Below are positions 10,888 to 24,119 of a stretch of 64,000 nucleotides of DNA, in pieces; positions within the stretch are counted from its first letter, which is position 1; the number at the start of each line of letters is the position of its first letter. The position numbers and the translations under genes were made by a program. Source of the DNA: Iris pallida. Its lineage: Eukaryota > Streptophyta > Magnoliopsida > Asparagales > Iridaceae. The notes under the pieces were generated by a model that saw nothing but the letters and a program-made list of their open reading frames with translations, was not told the origin of the DNA and did not search any database. The stretch is from positions 44,575,466-44,639,465 of the forward strand of contig JANAVB010005597.1 in the NCBI GenBank assembly GCA_029216955.1. Direction: 5' to 3'.

Positions 10888-12588
10888 TTTAGTGTCCCGT
10901 CCCTACATCGTGCCCCATTTTCGTCTATGGGGTACACGAGAAAGGAACATTGTCGCTATCGATTCGGTCGGGACCGATAGGTCAGGATCAGCGGAATCGG
11001 TCGAACAGGAACGATTGAATTAAGATCATTTTCTCATTTATGGAAAGGCTTCTTCGAAATCAATTCCCACATTCAGCGGGTTGCGCCTCAAGGATTGTCT
11101 CTGCGACTGAGTCGGAAGAGACCTTCCGTTGCTCTGGTTTTCATGCCGCACTTGAATTGGCTTTGGCTTTGGTTTTCGTGAATGCGTTTTCGTGAATATT
11201 TTCGAAGGGTTTTCATGTTTGCATTTCCGAACTTTGTATTTGTATCGAAACTTCTTGAATAACACAGTGTTCTAATCAGTTGCTTATGCGATTGCAGGTG
11301 ATCGTGTAGGCGACATTTGCGCGGCTAACTAGTCACTCGCCTGAAGCAAAGTCTAAGGTGAGTGGCTGACCTTCTTCGCCTCGACCCTCTATTTCAAAAT
11401 CAAACATAAAACACAAACAAAATGCTTGTCAACATGGTGTAGAATCAAAGAAATCACGGCACGATTCTTCAAGACACTCTTGCTATAGAACTGTTGTATG
11501 CAAAAACTGATACATGCTTTCTTATGTCCTATTTACATAGCCTATGCAAACAGAAAAATGAATCGATTAACGTCGATTGAAACAGTACGACTAAAGTGAA
11601 TACATTGACTAAGTTCAAAAGAAATGCTAAGTTTCGCACATAAAAGAGAAATGATAAGGTTCTAGAAAAGAGAGAGTATTTTTCAAAACTCTGCAAAACA
11701 GTCATTGGATAACTTGTCGACAAAGTGTAGTTTCCTCGAATGGTTGCCTAGGCCAAGGAACCGATTCGGCCTGGGAGGAACGAGTATAGAAAGCGCGAGC
11801 CTTACATCGGCGTAGGTTATTCGGAAACTTTCGCACAGGGCTCGCTACCCGTCGCGAAAGGGTCGTCGTCTAACCAGCTATAGTCCGTGATGGCTTAACA
11901 ATGCCAATGACCTTCACATGCTTTCACGGCTTGAACCAATGCACGTGACACGGGATAAAGTTGGGAAATTGCTTTCCTCAAACATGTTCACATGCAAATC
12001 AAACAGGATGCTTAGAAAGATCACAAATATAGCTTACATGTTTTATAAAATTGCTTGAACCAAATGCAGAGCTTGGGTTTAATTAGCCACTCGCCAGTAC
12101 ATGTGATCGTATTGACCCTCGCTATTTGTAGGTGCCAGGAATCAGGAAGAACGTGCCAACTAGCTAGGCAACGTTCGTGCTTTTGAAGCTTTGACACCGC
12201 GTCGAAGACCCCGCCGCTGAACTTTTAAAGGCTCTCCGCAAGTCCAAGGAACATGTCTCGGTATCCCTCGCATCTAGGTGGCTAGAATACTTTTGTTGTA
12301 CGTGAGGGATGTATGTATGGAACAGTTATCTCATCGGTACTCCTTTTGTAATCGAGTCATGTTGTAAATCCTGCATGGCACGATTGTAATGGAGTCTGTA
12401 AATGATGTCTATTATCAATAAAATAAAAAGTTTCTTTGTCTCAATGTGTTCTTCAATTTGTCTGCGCTCACTCTTTTAGTTGTTGTGTTTCGAATTACCT
12501 TATGACTATGCATTGTGCGATCGCAAATTAGGTTCGCACGGCATCACCCCGGGGGACGACTATCGATTCTAGGAATCGGGGTGTGACA
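10888..12588 (+). repeat. 5' LTR of element C
   Basis: 1701 bp, ending TCGGGGTGTGACA. The first bases are TTTAG where the 3' LTR has TGTAG, so the 5' terminus has mutated. The start is fixed by alignment to the 3' LTR and by the TSD. A polyadenylation-type signal lies at 12417. Confidence 0.88.
12417..12422 (+). terminator. Polyadenylation signal in C 5' LTR
   Basis: AATAAA within ATCAATAAAATAAAA, conserved at the same place in the 3' LTR. A candidate signal defining the R/U5 region. Confidence 0.5.
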
Positions 12589-12591
12589 TAA

Positions 12592-12603
12592 TGGTATCAG
12601 TGC
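12592..12603 (+). other. Primer-binding site of element C
   Basis: TGGTATCAGTGC starts three bases after the LTR end. It matches the complement of the plant initiator tRNA-Met 3' end (TGGTATCAGAGC) at 11 of 12 positions. This fixes the plus orientation of C. Confidence 0.88.
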
Positions 12604-12987
12604 ACAACTTTATGTCATTGGCCTCCAGTGTCGATGTTTCTAGTCTCAAACCGTTGACTTCGTGTCGATGAGATGAGTTTTTCCATACGCTGAACCCAGG
12701 AAATTTTCTGAAACTAACGAGAGTTGCCTTTCTTTTCTCTGCAGTTGCAGAACCTCAGGAAGAGGATGAGACGAACGCTTCCAGCGGCTCGAGTAGTTCC
12801 AAACCAGGGCATTCCATCAACCCAACGGGGATGACGCCTACCGTAGCCGGATCTTTCGGCGACCCGATACAATAGATGCTGCAGATGCTCGAAATTCAGC
12901 AATGCCAAAATGTGCTCCATCATCAGCAGGCGGAGGCACGTCAGACCTAGTTTGAGAATCGGTTCGAGGCTCAATTCAAGCTGCAGC
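12604..12987 (+). pseudogene. Element C leader and gag N-terminus
   Basis: After a leader of about 130 bases, the frame from about 12736 reads a serine-rich, acidic N-terminus, then glutamine-rich sequence ending FEAQFKLQ, which corresponds to the QFEAQQKQ segment of the D gag. Two stops (TAG) lie inside it and no clear ATG was identified. It is cut at 12987 by solo LTR A1. Gag continues at 41702 in the same frame. Confidence 0.75.
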
Positions 12988-13778
12988 TGTAAAGCCCAGT
13001 CCTAAAATACATAGGACAAGGTACGTAGACGTGCCAGCTGTATACATACGAAGTATACTCCAATACATGAAAACCTCGTATGTATACACAAGCTGTAAAA
13101 TGCAGTAAACCAATGGTAATCTAATCTCATCCACAGAATAAAAGATGTCTTAAACCAACTTTGAATAATCATTGTACAAGATGTTGGGCGGAGACACATC
13201 TACTACCAACCATTTAAATGAAAAGAAAATGTATAAGAAACGGATAGATAAAATGGCTATGAATGAGCCAAGAGCAATCCTCCTCGACAGAAAGGAAAGA
13301 CTGTGATCTTGGCTAGAGCACCTGCGAAACATCATGAAAAGCACACACCTGGAGAGATCCCCAGGTCCTCAGAGGGACGTAACAAGATACAAAAAGAACA
13401 TGTCACATAAACTGAATATAAACTGCTCAATAGTAATAAGTCAAATCGGATCATATCAAGGTCCAATACTTCTTATTAAATTAGCGTACCATCCCCTCCA
13501 ACCAAACAAGGACAAAAGATGGCACACTAACCCACGACGAAGCATCTTTCTAAGACATGAATCCAATATAGGGTATCCGGACCCACAACAAGGTTCAATA
13601 CCTTCTCATCGGAGCAGTGAGCCACACCTACAACCAAACAAGGACAATATGTGGCAAACTAGTCTGCGATAAGTTACTGTTTCAAGCCACGATCAGATAC
13701 AAGTACCCAAACCAAGAGTACTCATACCTAACGGATAAGGGTGCCTAACCAATCTAAGTAAATACATTTTTAAGAAAA

Positions 13779-16394
13779 TGTAACACCCCAGTTCCATAGT
13801 ACCTAGGACCAAGCACATGAACATGCCAGCTGAACATGTACGAAGAATACTCCAATATATAGAATCCTCATATATACACATAAGCTGTAAATAAAATAAT
13901 CATAGATCAGAATAATATAATCTAATCTCATCACAGCTCAACACAGAAGATAAAAGAGTCCAAATAAATAAATAAGAGTATCAAAAGATAGCCGGGTGAA
14001 CATGCTCACTCCAAACAGCTATGAAAATAGTCTCACAAGATCAGAGTCCAACCTCCGCAAAATATAAAGAAATGAGATGTAAAAATAATGTCCACTAATG
14101 TATCAAATAAAGAATAGACTAGAAATCAGTAAAGACTGCCTCGTCATCGATGTAGGATAGCTCCAACGCCGCTCCATACTCCTGTGGAAAATCGCCTAAC
14201 CCTGGAGAGATAACCAGGTCCTCAGAGGGACGTAGCAAGATACAAGAAAACACTATGCCATATAAACTGTGATAATATAATAAGAGAAAAGGTATGCATG
14301 CAATCGGGTTCCTGACCATTCTACTGTGAATATGTAGTTGAGAGACAATCCTTCGGCGCATGAGCCCTGGCTGAATATAAGATCCGGTATAGTCCCCTCT
14401 TGGGCACCAGTGACCAAGCACATGACGTTCCAAGAACGACAGTGGCCAACCTGAGAGGCTAAACATACCCGTATCCCCAGCGGAGCTTCCGGGTTACAAG
14501 GAAAGTGCAATCGAAGCCCATACGTCAGGTAATGTTCTCTCCACCCAATGCCTAGTATCATCATCTCCATGAATGACATGTACCTCTAGTAACCGCCAAG
14601 TCTTCTAGCATGCAACTCTATTGGCGGTTACCCCTATCCGTCGCACGCTCCATAAGTATCGGTGGCCAGCCGACTACGCGAATACGTGTCCTACATGTGA
14701 CTCACATCACGTGATACAATAAGTGTCAAGGCAGAATGAGATATACTAATACCTCAACATCAATGGGTGGTCACCAGACTAAGTCAATACAAGAGAAAAA
14801 AATAAGGCAAAAAAAAATGACCGATAGAGTCGCTTGCACCCAAGTGTGACTTGGACGCACAGTTTAAATATCAAAAAACAAGAATGCTGAAAATAATAAC
14901 TGAAAATAAGAAATATAATAATCACAGAGTAGGTTGGCAAGGTATCTTGTCGGATGGTGCTAAGTGGCAAGTCCAGGTAATCACAATGTTAGCCAAGAAA
15001 TGTTACAATCTCCAAACAACTACGGACGCTGAAACAAACATCAAAAATGCACTCATTGTAAAAGATATACATAGGAAATGCCAGTCCAAAAGTCTAATTC
15101 TGGAACAGGGGCAAAATCGTAATTTTGGGTCAAAACGATGTCCGCCGTTGGACCCGCTTTGCACCGAAACGCGTGCCAAAGTCTATGGTCTCTAAAGTTG
15201 TCAAACTACATGACTACGAATTCAGTTTGAGGAGAAGAACTCAACGGTATGTCCAGTTTCGGATTCCGATGAGCCGTGTACAAAATTGCCCATTTGAGTG
15301 GGTCGCGGGCCCGCCAGAAAGGGGTTCCGATTCGACCTTCTCAGAATCAAATCAAACTTGGCACACAGGATCAGAATTTTGATTCGGACCTGTTGGCATA
15401 AGTTTTTTTCCGAATCGACGACTGTACACGAAGTTAGGACGAAGTTTGCAAATTGACGATACGGGATATCTTGACGGATACGGACGGATTTCGTCGCGCA
15501 CACACGACGAAACTGAGTTCCGTCAGTTACCACACATTGGCAACATTCATACGCGCCTTTAAATGCGTATCGCGTGCGACCATGTCGCCCGGTTTGTCGG
15601 GGCGCATGCCGTATCGAGAAAAATTCAGAAATTTTATATAAATTAACACAGGTTTTTCTCCAACTTCAACATCGATTTACTTTTAACACGTTAATCGAAA
15701 CGACGATCCAGAAGATGTGTTGCGATCTTGGTTATGTTGTCTTTTACTGTTTTCAATTAGTTTCTGCAATTCTTTAATGCATAGCAAGAAAATTGGCCGA
15801 CAAGTTATCATTTTACAATAATTTTTAGTATTACAGAAAACATGTTTCTCTTCAACTCCGTCTCGAATTTTCGAGGAAGTCGATGGGTTGTTTCGAAATC
15901 CACCTGGAGGATCTCGAAGAGGGCCAAGTCTACTTTCCAGAAAATCTTACGGATCGAAAATCGGTGCTACGAGTAAAAAGTTACGTCGTAGGGAAGTAGG
16001 GTACCTTGAATGGAAAAACTGCTCCGTGGGTGGCGAAGGGCTGACTTCCGATGCTCCGTTCGTCGCGCACAAAGCTCCGTCACTGGTGAAACGAACTCGT
16101 AGGCGAAGAGGGTATGATCAGCCGCAACTTTCGTTTTGGAAGTTTAGGATTTTGAGTTCTGTGCAAAAAGATATATATGTAACAAGTTGCACCCAACCCT
16201 AATACTAATGGGTTTCGGATTACCCGATTTCCTACTAATCTACTGTTCTCGCGCGCGGAGGGGGGGGGGGGGTTGCTCCGCTGCTATGCTGTGGGCCCGC
16301 TCACTTAAGTGAGCGGCTGTTGCTTACCTTTCCTTTTTTTTTCTAATTCTTTTTCTTTTCTAATTCTTTTTCTTTTCTTTTTCCGAAAACATAA

Positions 16395-16468
<74 letters not shown>

Positions 16469-16699
16469 CTTTTAGCTAGCAAAAATTATCAAAAAAAATT
16501 ACAATTAAATTCCTAAAATCCTAGATTTAATTATATTCCTTATTTAATAGAAATACGAACATGCACACATATAATATTATATATACACTCATACATTAAT
16601 TATACTAATAAACTACTAGTAAATAATCCATAAATAATGATAGGCATAGCGAAAATTAGTTAAATTATAAAAATTAATTATAAATTATGGGGGTTTACA
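13779..16699 (-). repeat. 3' LTR of element A2
   Basis: 2921 bp, TGTAACACCCC...GGGGGTTTACA. On the minus strand it runs from AT-rich U3 with a (TA)n tract, through a C-run and a TATATATAT site near 16171-16180, to a long leader containing the block shared with L1. No coding sequence; open frames in it are incidental. Confidence 0.9.
16260..16467. repeat. G-run and (TA)n microsatellite in A2 3' LTR
   Basis: A run of 13 G at 16260-16272 and about 36 TA units at 16396-16467, with TTTTTCTTTTC-type repeats between. In the 5' LTR remnant the same places have 20 G, A, 7 G (22620-22647) and about 31 TA units (22819-22881), so both tracts changed length after insertion. Confidence 0.85.
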
Positions 16700-16718
16700 T
16701 CCTACCCAACTTAAAGAA

Positions 16719-16736
16719 AATTTCGTCCTCAAAATT
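16719..16736 (-). other. Pol-end hairpin of A2
   Basis: On the minus strand AATTTTG and CGAAATT flank the loop AGGA. As RNA all seven positions pair, one as a G-U wobble. It is followed by GTTGGGTAGGA, the likely polypurine tract, directly before the LTR. Confidence 0.55.
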
Positions 16737-16792
16737 AAACTAAGGTCGGGGGATCAAATGCAGTGCAAGGAAATTGATAGTAATTTAAAAGC

Positions 16793-17307
16793 CTAAATGC
16801 AAGACATACCTTCGTCTTCGAACAAATGCGGGTAGCGATTTCGGATGTCGTCCTCGCGCTCCCAAGTAGACTCCCCTGGCGAGTGATGCTTCCATGCCAC
16901 GCGAACCAATGGAATAGATTGATTCCGCAACACCTTCACTCGGCGATCGAGAATACCTACTGGTTGCTCTTCGTACGACAAACTCGCGGTCCAACCGTGA
17001 TCTCGGAGTGATCAAGCACGTGATTGCTGTCCGCCACGTACCTCCCCAGCTGAGATACATGGAATATGCCATGCACTCCCTCTAGCAACGGTGGCAAGGC
17101 CAACCTATAAGTAACCTCTCCAACACGTTCCAAGACATCGAAGGGTCCGATGTACCTTGGACTCAACTTGCCATGCCCTCCGAAGCGAATCATGCCTCTA
17201 GTGGGGGATATCTTCAAGAACACTTGGTCGCCCTCTTTGAACTCCAAGGGTCGACGACGATTATTTGTCCACTGCTTCTGACGATCCTGCACTTCTCGCA
17301 GGTGGCC
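16793..17307 (-). pseudogene. A2 integrase C-terminus and chromodomain
   Basis: Frame 17292-16957 carries the integrase C-terminal domain (RRPLEFKEGDQVFLKI, LSPRYIGPFDVLERVG, FHVSQLGRYV, LDHSEITVGP). A frameshift near 16980 moves the chromodomain into another frame (16981-16793: PVGILDRRVKVLRNQ, LVRVAWKHHSPGESTWERED, YPHLFED). Chromodomains at this position mark chromoviruses and are thought to steer integration to modified histones. The segment is D-like in order and A2/H-like in sequence. Confidence 0.85.
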
Positions 17308-19700
17308 CTAACTTTTCTTCACTGTCTCCACTGTGCTCAAGACCAACTCGGGACCCAATAGCTGTCGCTCTCCTATGTCGCTCCAACAAACAGGAGATCG
17401 ACACTTCCTACCATACAACGCCTCAAATGGAGCCATCTGAATGCTCGCTTGATAGCTATTGTTGTAGGAAAACTCAACAAGATGAAGATGGTCCTCCCAT
17501 GAACCGCCAAAATCAAGCATGCATGCTCTCAACATATCCTCTAGCGTCTGAATGGTACGCTCCGACTGGCCGTCTGTCTGAGGATGGTTTGCCGTGCTAA
17601 ACTTCAATCGGGTGCCCAAACTCTCTTGCATTCTCCTCCAAAAATATGAGATAAATCTCGAGTCACGGTCCGACACAATACTAACAGGCACACCGTGTAA
17701 TCTCACAATCTGCTCCATATACATCTCTGCCAATACCTCTGTCGCCGGCCCACTCTAAAAGATAAGAAATGGGCTGACTTGGTAAGTCTATCCACAATCA
17801 CCCACACTGCGTCACGTCCCCTAGGACTCCGAGGAAAACCCGTGACGAAATCCAAAGTAATGTGCTCCCACTTTCACTCAGGAATGGGTAGCGGCTGCAA
17901 TAATCCGGCCGTCCTCTGGTGCTCCGTCTTTACTTGTTGACATACCAAGCACTTGGCAACGAAATAAGCTATCTCTCGCTTCATTCCGTGCCACCAATAA
18001 TACTGTCATAAGTCGCGGTACATCTTGGTTCCTCCGGGATGAATAGAGTAAGTCGAACTGTGAGCCTCTACCATCAGCTCCTGCCGTAGCTCTCCATTGG
18101 GAACATAAATGCGATCACCACATCGCAATGTCCCATCGGGGTGGATCCATAATCCCGTCTGCTCACCTGCTTCTGTCCTCTCCCTGAGCCATCTAAATCT
18201 AGCATCATTGGGCAATGCTGCCTCGAAGCGCTCTACCAATGATGATTGTACTTGGAGGTTGGCTAATACGCCATCTGCTCCAGGCAATACTACCCCAATA
18301 CAAAGCTGCTCCAAGTCTCTAATCAATTCCTTCTGTGTAGTCAAAAAGTGTGCCATGGGCTTACGGCTTAATGCGTCTGCCACGACATTAGCCTTGTACG
18401 GATGATAATGAAGCTCGATCTCGTAATCCTTCATCAACTCCAACCAACGTCGTTGTCGTATATTCAACTCTTTCTGTGTGAACACGTACTTGAGGCTCTT
18501 ATGGTCAGTGTAGATATCAACCTTCTTGCCGTACAAGTAGTGTCTCCATAGCTTCAAAGCAAAGATAACCGCTGCGAGCTTTAGATCGTGGGTCGGATAA
18601 TTCTTCTCGTGCACTCTCAACTGTCGCAATGCATATGCTACTAACTGACCGTGCTGCATCAATACACATCCTAATCCCTTCCCGGATGCATCGCTGTAGA
18701 TCACAAATCCTCTCGGGCCCGATGGTAGTGTCAAGATCGGTGCTGTGGTCAATCGCTTCTTCAACTCGTCAAAAGCGGCTTGACACTCGTCTGTCCATAC
18801 AAACTCCTGATCCTTGCAAGTTAATCGAGTCATAGGCCCCGCTATTCGAGAGAAATCTTCTACGAACCGTCGGTAGTAACCCGCAAGTCCGAAGAAACTT
18901 CTCACCTCTGAAGCTGATGTGGGAGCGGGCCATAATTTGACTGTTGTGATCTTCTCTAGGTCTACTGATATACCATCACCCGAAACAACATGACCAAGAA
19001 ATGATACCTCTTTGAGAAAGAAATCACACTTGCTAAGCTTCACAAAAAGTCGCTCATTCCTTAACGTTCCCAAAACTATCCGTAGATGCTGCTCATGCTC
19101 CTCTTGACTCTTGGAGTAAATCAAGATATCATCTATAAAGACTACTACAAATTTGTCCAAGTACTGGTGAAAGATCTTGTTCATTAAATTCATGAAGACT
19201 GCGGGAGCATTGGTCAAACCAAAAGGTATGACCAAGAACTCGTAGTGTCCATACCTCGATCGAAAAGCTGTCTTTGTAATGTCTTCCTTCCGAACCTTCA
19301 ATTGGTGATAGCCTGATCGTATGTCAATCTTGGAGAATACTTTTGCTCCACTCAGTTGATCAAATAGATCGTCTATACGTGGCAAGGGATACTTGTTCTA
19401 CACCGTTACTGCATTCAATGCTCTGTAGTAGATGCACATACGCACCATCCCGTCTTTCTTAGGCACAAAAAGAACGGATGCTCCCTACGGTGACGCACTA
19501 GCACGAATAAAGCCCTTCTCCAATAAGTCATCAATATGCGTCTTCATCTCTACCAACTCCTTGGGTGCCAGACGATATACTCGCGATAAAATAGGCTCGG
19601 CTCCTGGAATAAGCTCAATAGAAAACTCAATATCTCGGTCAGATGGCAGTCCTGGCAATTCCTCGAGGAATACATCCTCGAACTCGATAATAATAGGGTG
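17308..19700 (-). pseudogene. A2 reverse transcriptase-RNase H-integrase
   Basis: A 459-codon open stretch (19385-18006) covers the RT palm ([16 protein letters not shown], catalytic FIDDILIYS), the thumb, RNase H ([25 protein letters not shown]) and the integrase zinc-binding start ([13 protein letters not shown]). Upstream RT sequence in 19386-19700 has two stops, one before the FVPKKDG motif and one before [10 protein letters not shown]. Downstream the integrase core is broken by stops near 18005 and 17873 and by a frame change near 17750; frame 17733-17308 carries SDRDSRF and QTDGQSERT. It retains the catalytic residues but cannot be made as one protein. Confidence 0.88.
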
Positions 19701-20838
19701 CTAAAGGGTGTCATGCATCATCATATGAGTTTTCGATACGGGTGCATCACAACTCTCTCCATCTTCTTTGGTGAACTCAAACTCCTTCGCATTTGATGGT
19801 CTAAAGATAATACTGCTCCTATGGCAGTCTATGAGAGCGAAATGCTGACTCAACCAGTCCATTCCAAGAACCACATCAAATGTCGGCCTAGGGAATACAA
19901 GAAGTCGTGCCATCATCTCCCTTCCACTTATCACTACAGGACAAAGTCTACAAACACCACTAACAGGTACAACTCCTCCCCCAGTGAGGATTTTAACATT
20001 CTTAGCTAAGGGTGTGTTGGGAATGCTGTGTCTAGTGGCAAAACTAGTGGCTATAAATGAATGCATGGCTCCAGTATCAAATAATATAACAGCAGGAAAA
20101 GATGCGACTAAAACCATACCTGCTATGACCTCTGCCTCTGTCTCTACATTCTCAACAGCTAGAGAGAATGCCTTTCCACGGTTCTGTCCTGGGCCTTGAG
20201 CTCTGGCCTTATGGTACTGAGCTGTCTGTGGTGGTAATGGTGGACGAGGTGCTGATGCTGTGGGCTTCTGGGCCTGATGTGCATGAACTAGAGCCTGCTG
20301 CTCAGGATAATCTCTGGCCAAGTGCTGTCCTGATCCACATCTCATACATAAACCCAAACGAAGTCGACAGTCATCTCTGATATGACCCTGCTTCCCACAA
20401 TAGTGGCAAGTGGGCTTCTGGTAGGGAGTAGTCCTCTGCTGGTACTGTCCTGTGGTCCTCCTGATAGGTCCACCCTGAGTAGCTCGGGATAGTGTAACTG
20501 CTGGGGTATGGCGTCTTGACGTCTGCTGTTGCTCCTTGCGAAGTATTTCCTGAGCGCGAGCTTCTTCCAAGACAGCTGAATGGGAGACTCGAGACTGGGT
20601 AGTCGTATAAGACTTGAGCTATGGCGCAAGCCCTTGGTGAAATCTCCTTGCCTTCTCTAACTCCGTCGGAATCAATCCCACACCAAATCGACTCAGGCGA
20701 TTGAACTCTGAGTCATACTCATCAACTGTCATATTCCCTTACTTCAGATAAAGGAACTGGTCATAGAGACCATCTCGAACATGAATAGGGAAGAATCTCT
20801 CATAAAACGTATCATAGAACTGCTTTCATGAACTGCTT
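19701..20838 (-). pseudogene. A2 gag C-terminal part and protease
   Basis: The open frame 20570-19701 (289 codons) holds zinc knuckle CHYCGKQGHIRDDC, a second knuckle whose last cysteine is replaced (CMRCGSGQHLARDY), a glutamine/proline-rich linker, and the protease active site DTGAMHSFIATSF with second motif VVLGMDWLSQHF. Between 20571 and 20838 the gag core continues upstream (GNMTVDEYDSEFNRLSRFG) with stops. The N-terminal half of gag is absent: at 20839 the sequence jumps into LTR. Confidence 0.85.
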
Positions 20839-22815
20839 CCAGCGGAGCTTCCGGGTTACAAGGGAAGTGCAATCAAAGCCCATACGTCAGGTAATGTTCT
20901 CCCCACCCAATGCTTAGTATCATCATCTCTATGACTGACATGTACCTCTAGTAACCGCCAAGTCTTCTAGCATTCAACTTATTGGCGGTTACCCCTATCT
21001 GTCGTAGGCTCCAAACGTATCGGTGGCCAGCCGACTACGCGGATAGTGTCCTACATGGGAATTACATCACGTGATACAACAAGTGTCAAGGCCGTATGAG
21101 ATATACCAATACCTCAACATCAATGGGTGGTCACCAGACTAAGTCAATGCAAGAGAAATAAATAAGGCGAGAAAAACGATCGATAGAGTCGCTTGCACCC
21201 AAGTGTGATATGGACGCACAATTTAAATATCAAGAAACAAGAATGCTTAAAATAACAACTGAAAATAAGAAATATAATAATCACAGAGTAAGTTGGCAAG
21301 GTATCTTGCCTGATGGTGCTAAGTGGCAAGTCCAGGTAATCACAATGTCAGCCAAGAAACGTCACAATATACAAACAACTTCGGATACTGAAACAAACAT
21401 CAAAAATGCACTCGGTGTGAAAGATATACCTAGGAAACGCCTGTCTAAAAGTCTAATTCTGGAACAGAGGAAAAATCGTAATTTCGGGTCAAAACGATAT
21501 CCGTCGTTGGACCCGCTTTGCACCGAAATGCATGCTGAAGTCTATGGCCTCTAAAGTCATCAAACTATATGTCTACGGATTCAGTTTGAGGAGAGAAACT
21601 CAATGGTATGTCCAGTTTTGGATTCCGATGAGCCGTGTACAAAATTGCCCGTTTGAGTGTGTCGCGGGCCCGCAAAAAAGGGGTTCCGATTCGACCTTCT
21701 CAGAATCGAACCAAACTTGGCACACATGACCAGAATTTTGATTTGGACCTGTTGGCACAAGTTTTGTTTCGAATCGACGACTGTACATAAAGTTAGGACG
21801 AAGTTTGCAAATTGGCGATACGGGGTATCTTGACGGATACGGACGGATTTCGTCGTGCACACACGACGAAACTGAGTTCCGTCAGTTACCACACGTCAGC
21901 AATGTCTATATGCGGCTTTCGATGCATATAGCGTGTGATCACGTCGCCCGGTTTGTCGGGGCGCACGCCGTATCGAGAAAAATTCAGAAATTTTATATAA
22001 ATTAACATAGGTTTTTCTCCAACTTCAACATCGATTTACTTTTTAGACGTTAATCGAAATGACGATCCAGAAGATGCATTGGGATCTCGGTTATGTTGTA
22101 TTTTACTATTTTCAATTAGTTTCTACAATTCTTTAATGCACAGCAAGAAAATTGGCCGACAAGTTGTCATTTTACAACAGTTTTTAGTACTACAGAAAAT
22201 AGATTTTTCTTCAATTTCGTCTCGAATTTTCGACCAAGTCGATGGGTTGTTTCAAAATCCACCTAGAGGATCTCGAAGAGGGTCAAGTCTACTTTCCAGA
22301 AAATCTTATGGATCGAAAATCGGTGTTACGAGTAAAAAGTTACGTCGTAGGGAAGTATGGTACCTTGAGTGGGAAAACTACTCCGTAGGTGGCGAAGGGC
22401 TGACTTTCGATGCTCCGTTTGTCGCACACAAAGCTCCATCACTGGTGAAATGAACTCACAGGCGAAGAGGGTATGATCAGCTGCAACTTTTATTTTGGAA
22501 GTTTAGGGTTTTGAGTTCTGTGCAAAAAGATATATATGTAACAAGTTGCACCCAACCCTAATACTAATGGGTTTCGGATTACCCGATTTCCCACTAACCT
22601 ACTGTTCTCTCGCGCGCGCGGGGGGGGGGGGGGGGGGGGAGGGGGGGTTTGCTCCGCTGCTACGCTGTGGGCCCGCTCACTTAAGTGAGCGGCTGTTGCT
22701 CACCTTTCCTTTTTTTTCTAATTCTTTTTCTTTTCTAATTCTTTTTCTAATTCTTTTGTAATTCTTTTTCTTTTCTTTTCTAATTCTTTTTCTTTTCTTT
22801 TTTTCAAAAACTTAA

Positions 22816-22883
<68 letters not shown>

Positions 22884-23334
22884 TTTAGCTAGCAAAAATT
22901 ATCACAAAAAATTATAATTAAATTCCTAAAATCCTAGATTTAATTATATTCCTTATTTAATAGAAATACGAACATGCACACATATAATATTATATATTGT
23001 GAGGCCCGCCTCATTGTATCAGTATTTTATACATATACATATTTATTTGAGCTGTATTTCGTATTTCCTGAATTTTGAGAATATTTAAAGTTGCTAAATT
23101 GTCATTGTACAGATTTCTGACAATTGTCGGATGACCCGTATACTGGCTTGTTTCATTTATTTTGGTATGAATCATGACTTGGTTTTAATTTGATTTGACT
23201 TAGTTTTATTGGTTTGGTTTAACATGGTTTGGTTTGGCTTGGACTTGGTTTGGTTTAGTTTGGTTCTTTATGAGATGAGGTGTATGGTTTAGATTGAGTG
23301 GAGAGGAATGAATGGTGGAGATTGCTTGGGCTTG

Positions 23335-23343
23335 TTATATATG
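23335..23343 (+). promoter_or_regulatory. TATA box, B 5' LTR
   Basis: TTATATATG followed by CCACTCTCTCTCC, a typical plant core-promoter layout. The second LTR has TTATATAAG at the same place. Confidence 0.55.
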
Positions 23344-23883
23344 CCACCTACCACTCTCTCTCCTCCATTATTTATTTTCATTTTCTATGTTCATCTTCTT
23401 CTTTCCTTCTTCACCAAGGAGGAGAGGCAAGTACACCTTGCCGAACCTTGAACAAATTTACTTTTGATTGTTCCATCTTCTTCCTTGCATGATTCTAAGC
23501 ATGTTTAGAACTTGGAGTTTTTGATTTTACCGGGTGGATTCTTGTAGATCTAAGTTTATATTATTTTCGGTTTTCTTGGGTTTTGATCTACCAAACTTGT
23601 TTACGAAAACTAATAGTTCCATGTTGTAGAGAATTTAATTTCATGCAGTTTTGGCTTTTGTTTCGCTTGATTTCGACTCCGGATGAGGAAGTTATGGCCA
23701 TTACAAGTTTTCAGAACTTTCATGGCTGAACTTGCTGTTTGGGGACGATGAACCTCATGCGCCCGGGAGGCCATGCGCCGGGAGGCCATGCACCGTGAAG
23801 TCCCGGCAACGCATCCCTTAACTCCGAGCGTGTCATGCGTAAAGGTTTCCTACGTGCATGTACTGAAGACGCAACGTGAGTTT

Positions 23884-24119
23884 CTCATGCGCCGATTCGT
23901 GCAGGAATCTCATGCGCCGATTCGTGCAGGAATCTCATGCGCCGATTCGTGCAGAAATCTCATGCGCCGATTCGTGCAGGAATCTCATGTGCCGATTCGT
24001 GCAGTAATCTCATGCACCGATTCGTGCAGGAATCTCATGCGCCGATTCGTACAGGAATCTCATGTGCCGATTCGTGCAGGAATCTCATGCGCCGATTGTG
24101 CAGGAATCCCATGCGCCGG
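23884..24119 (+). repeat. 25-bp minisatellite, 9 copies
   Basis: Unit CTCATGCGCCGATTCGTGCA plus GGAAT (25 bp), nine full copies and a partial. The penultimate unit lacks one base (GATTGTG). The period is not a multiple of 3, so the long open frames it creates are artefacts. Confidence 0.92.

Noticed and set aside
23884..24119. Regular 25-bp repeats resembling a CRISPR array
   Set aside because: Units are contiguous with no spacers and lie in a plant LTR.
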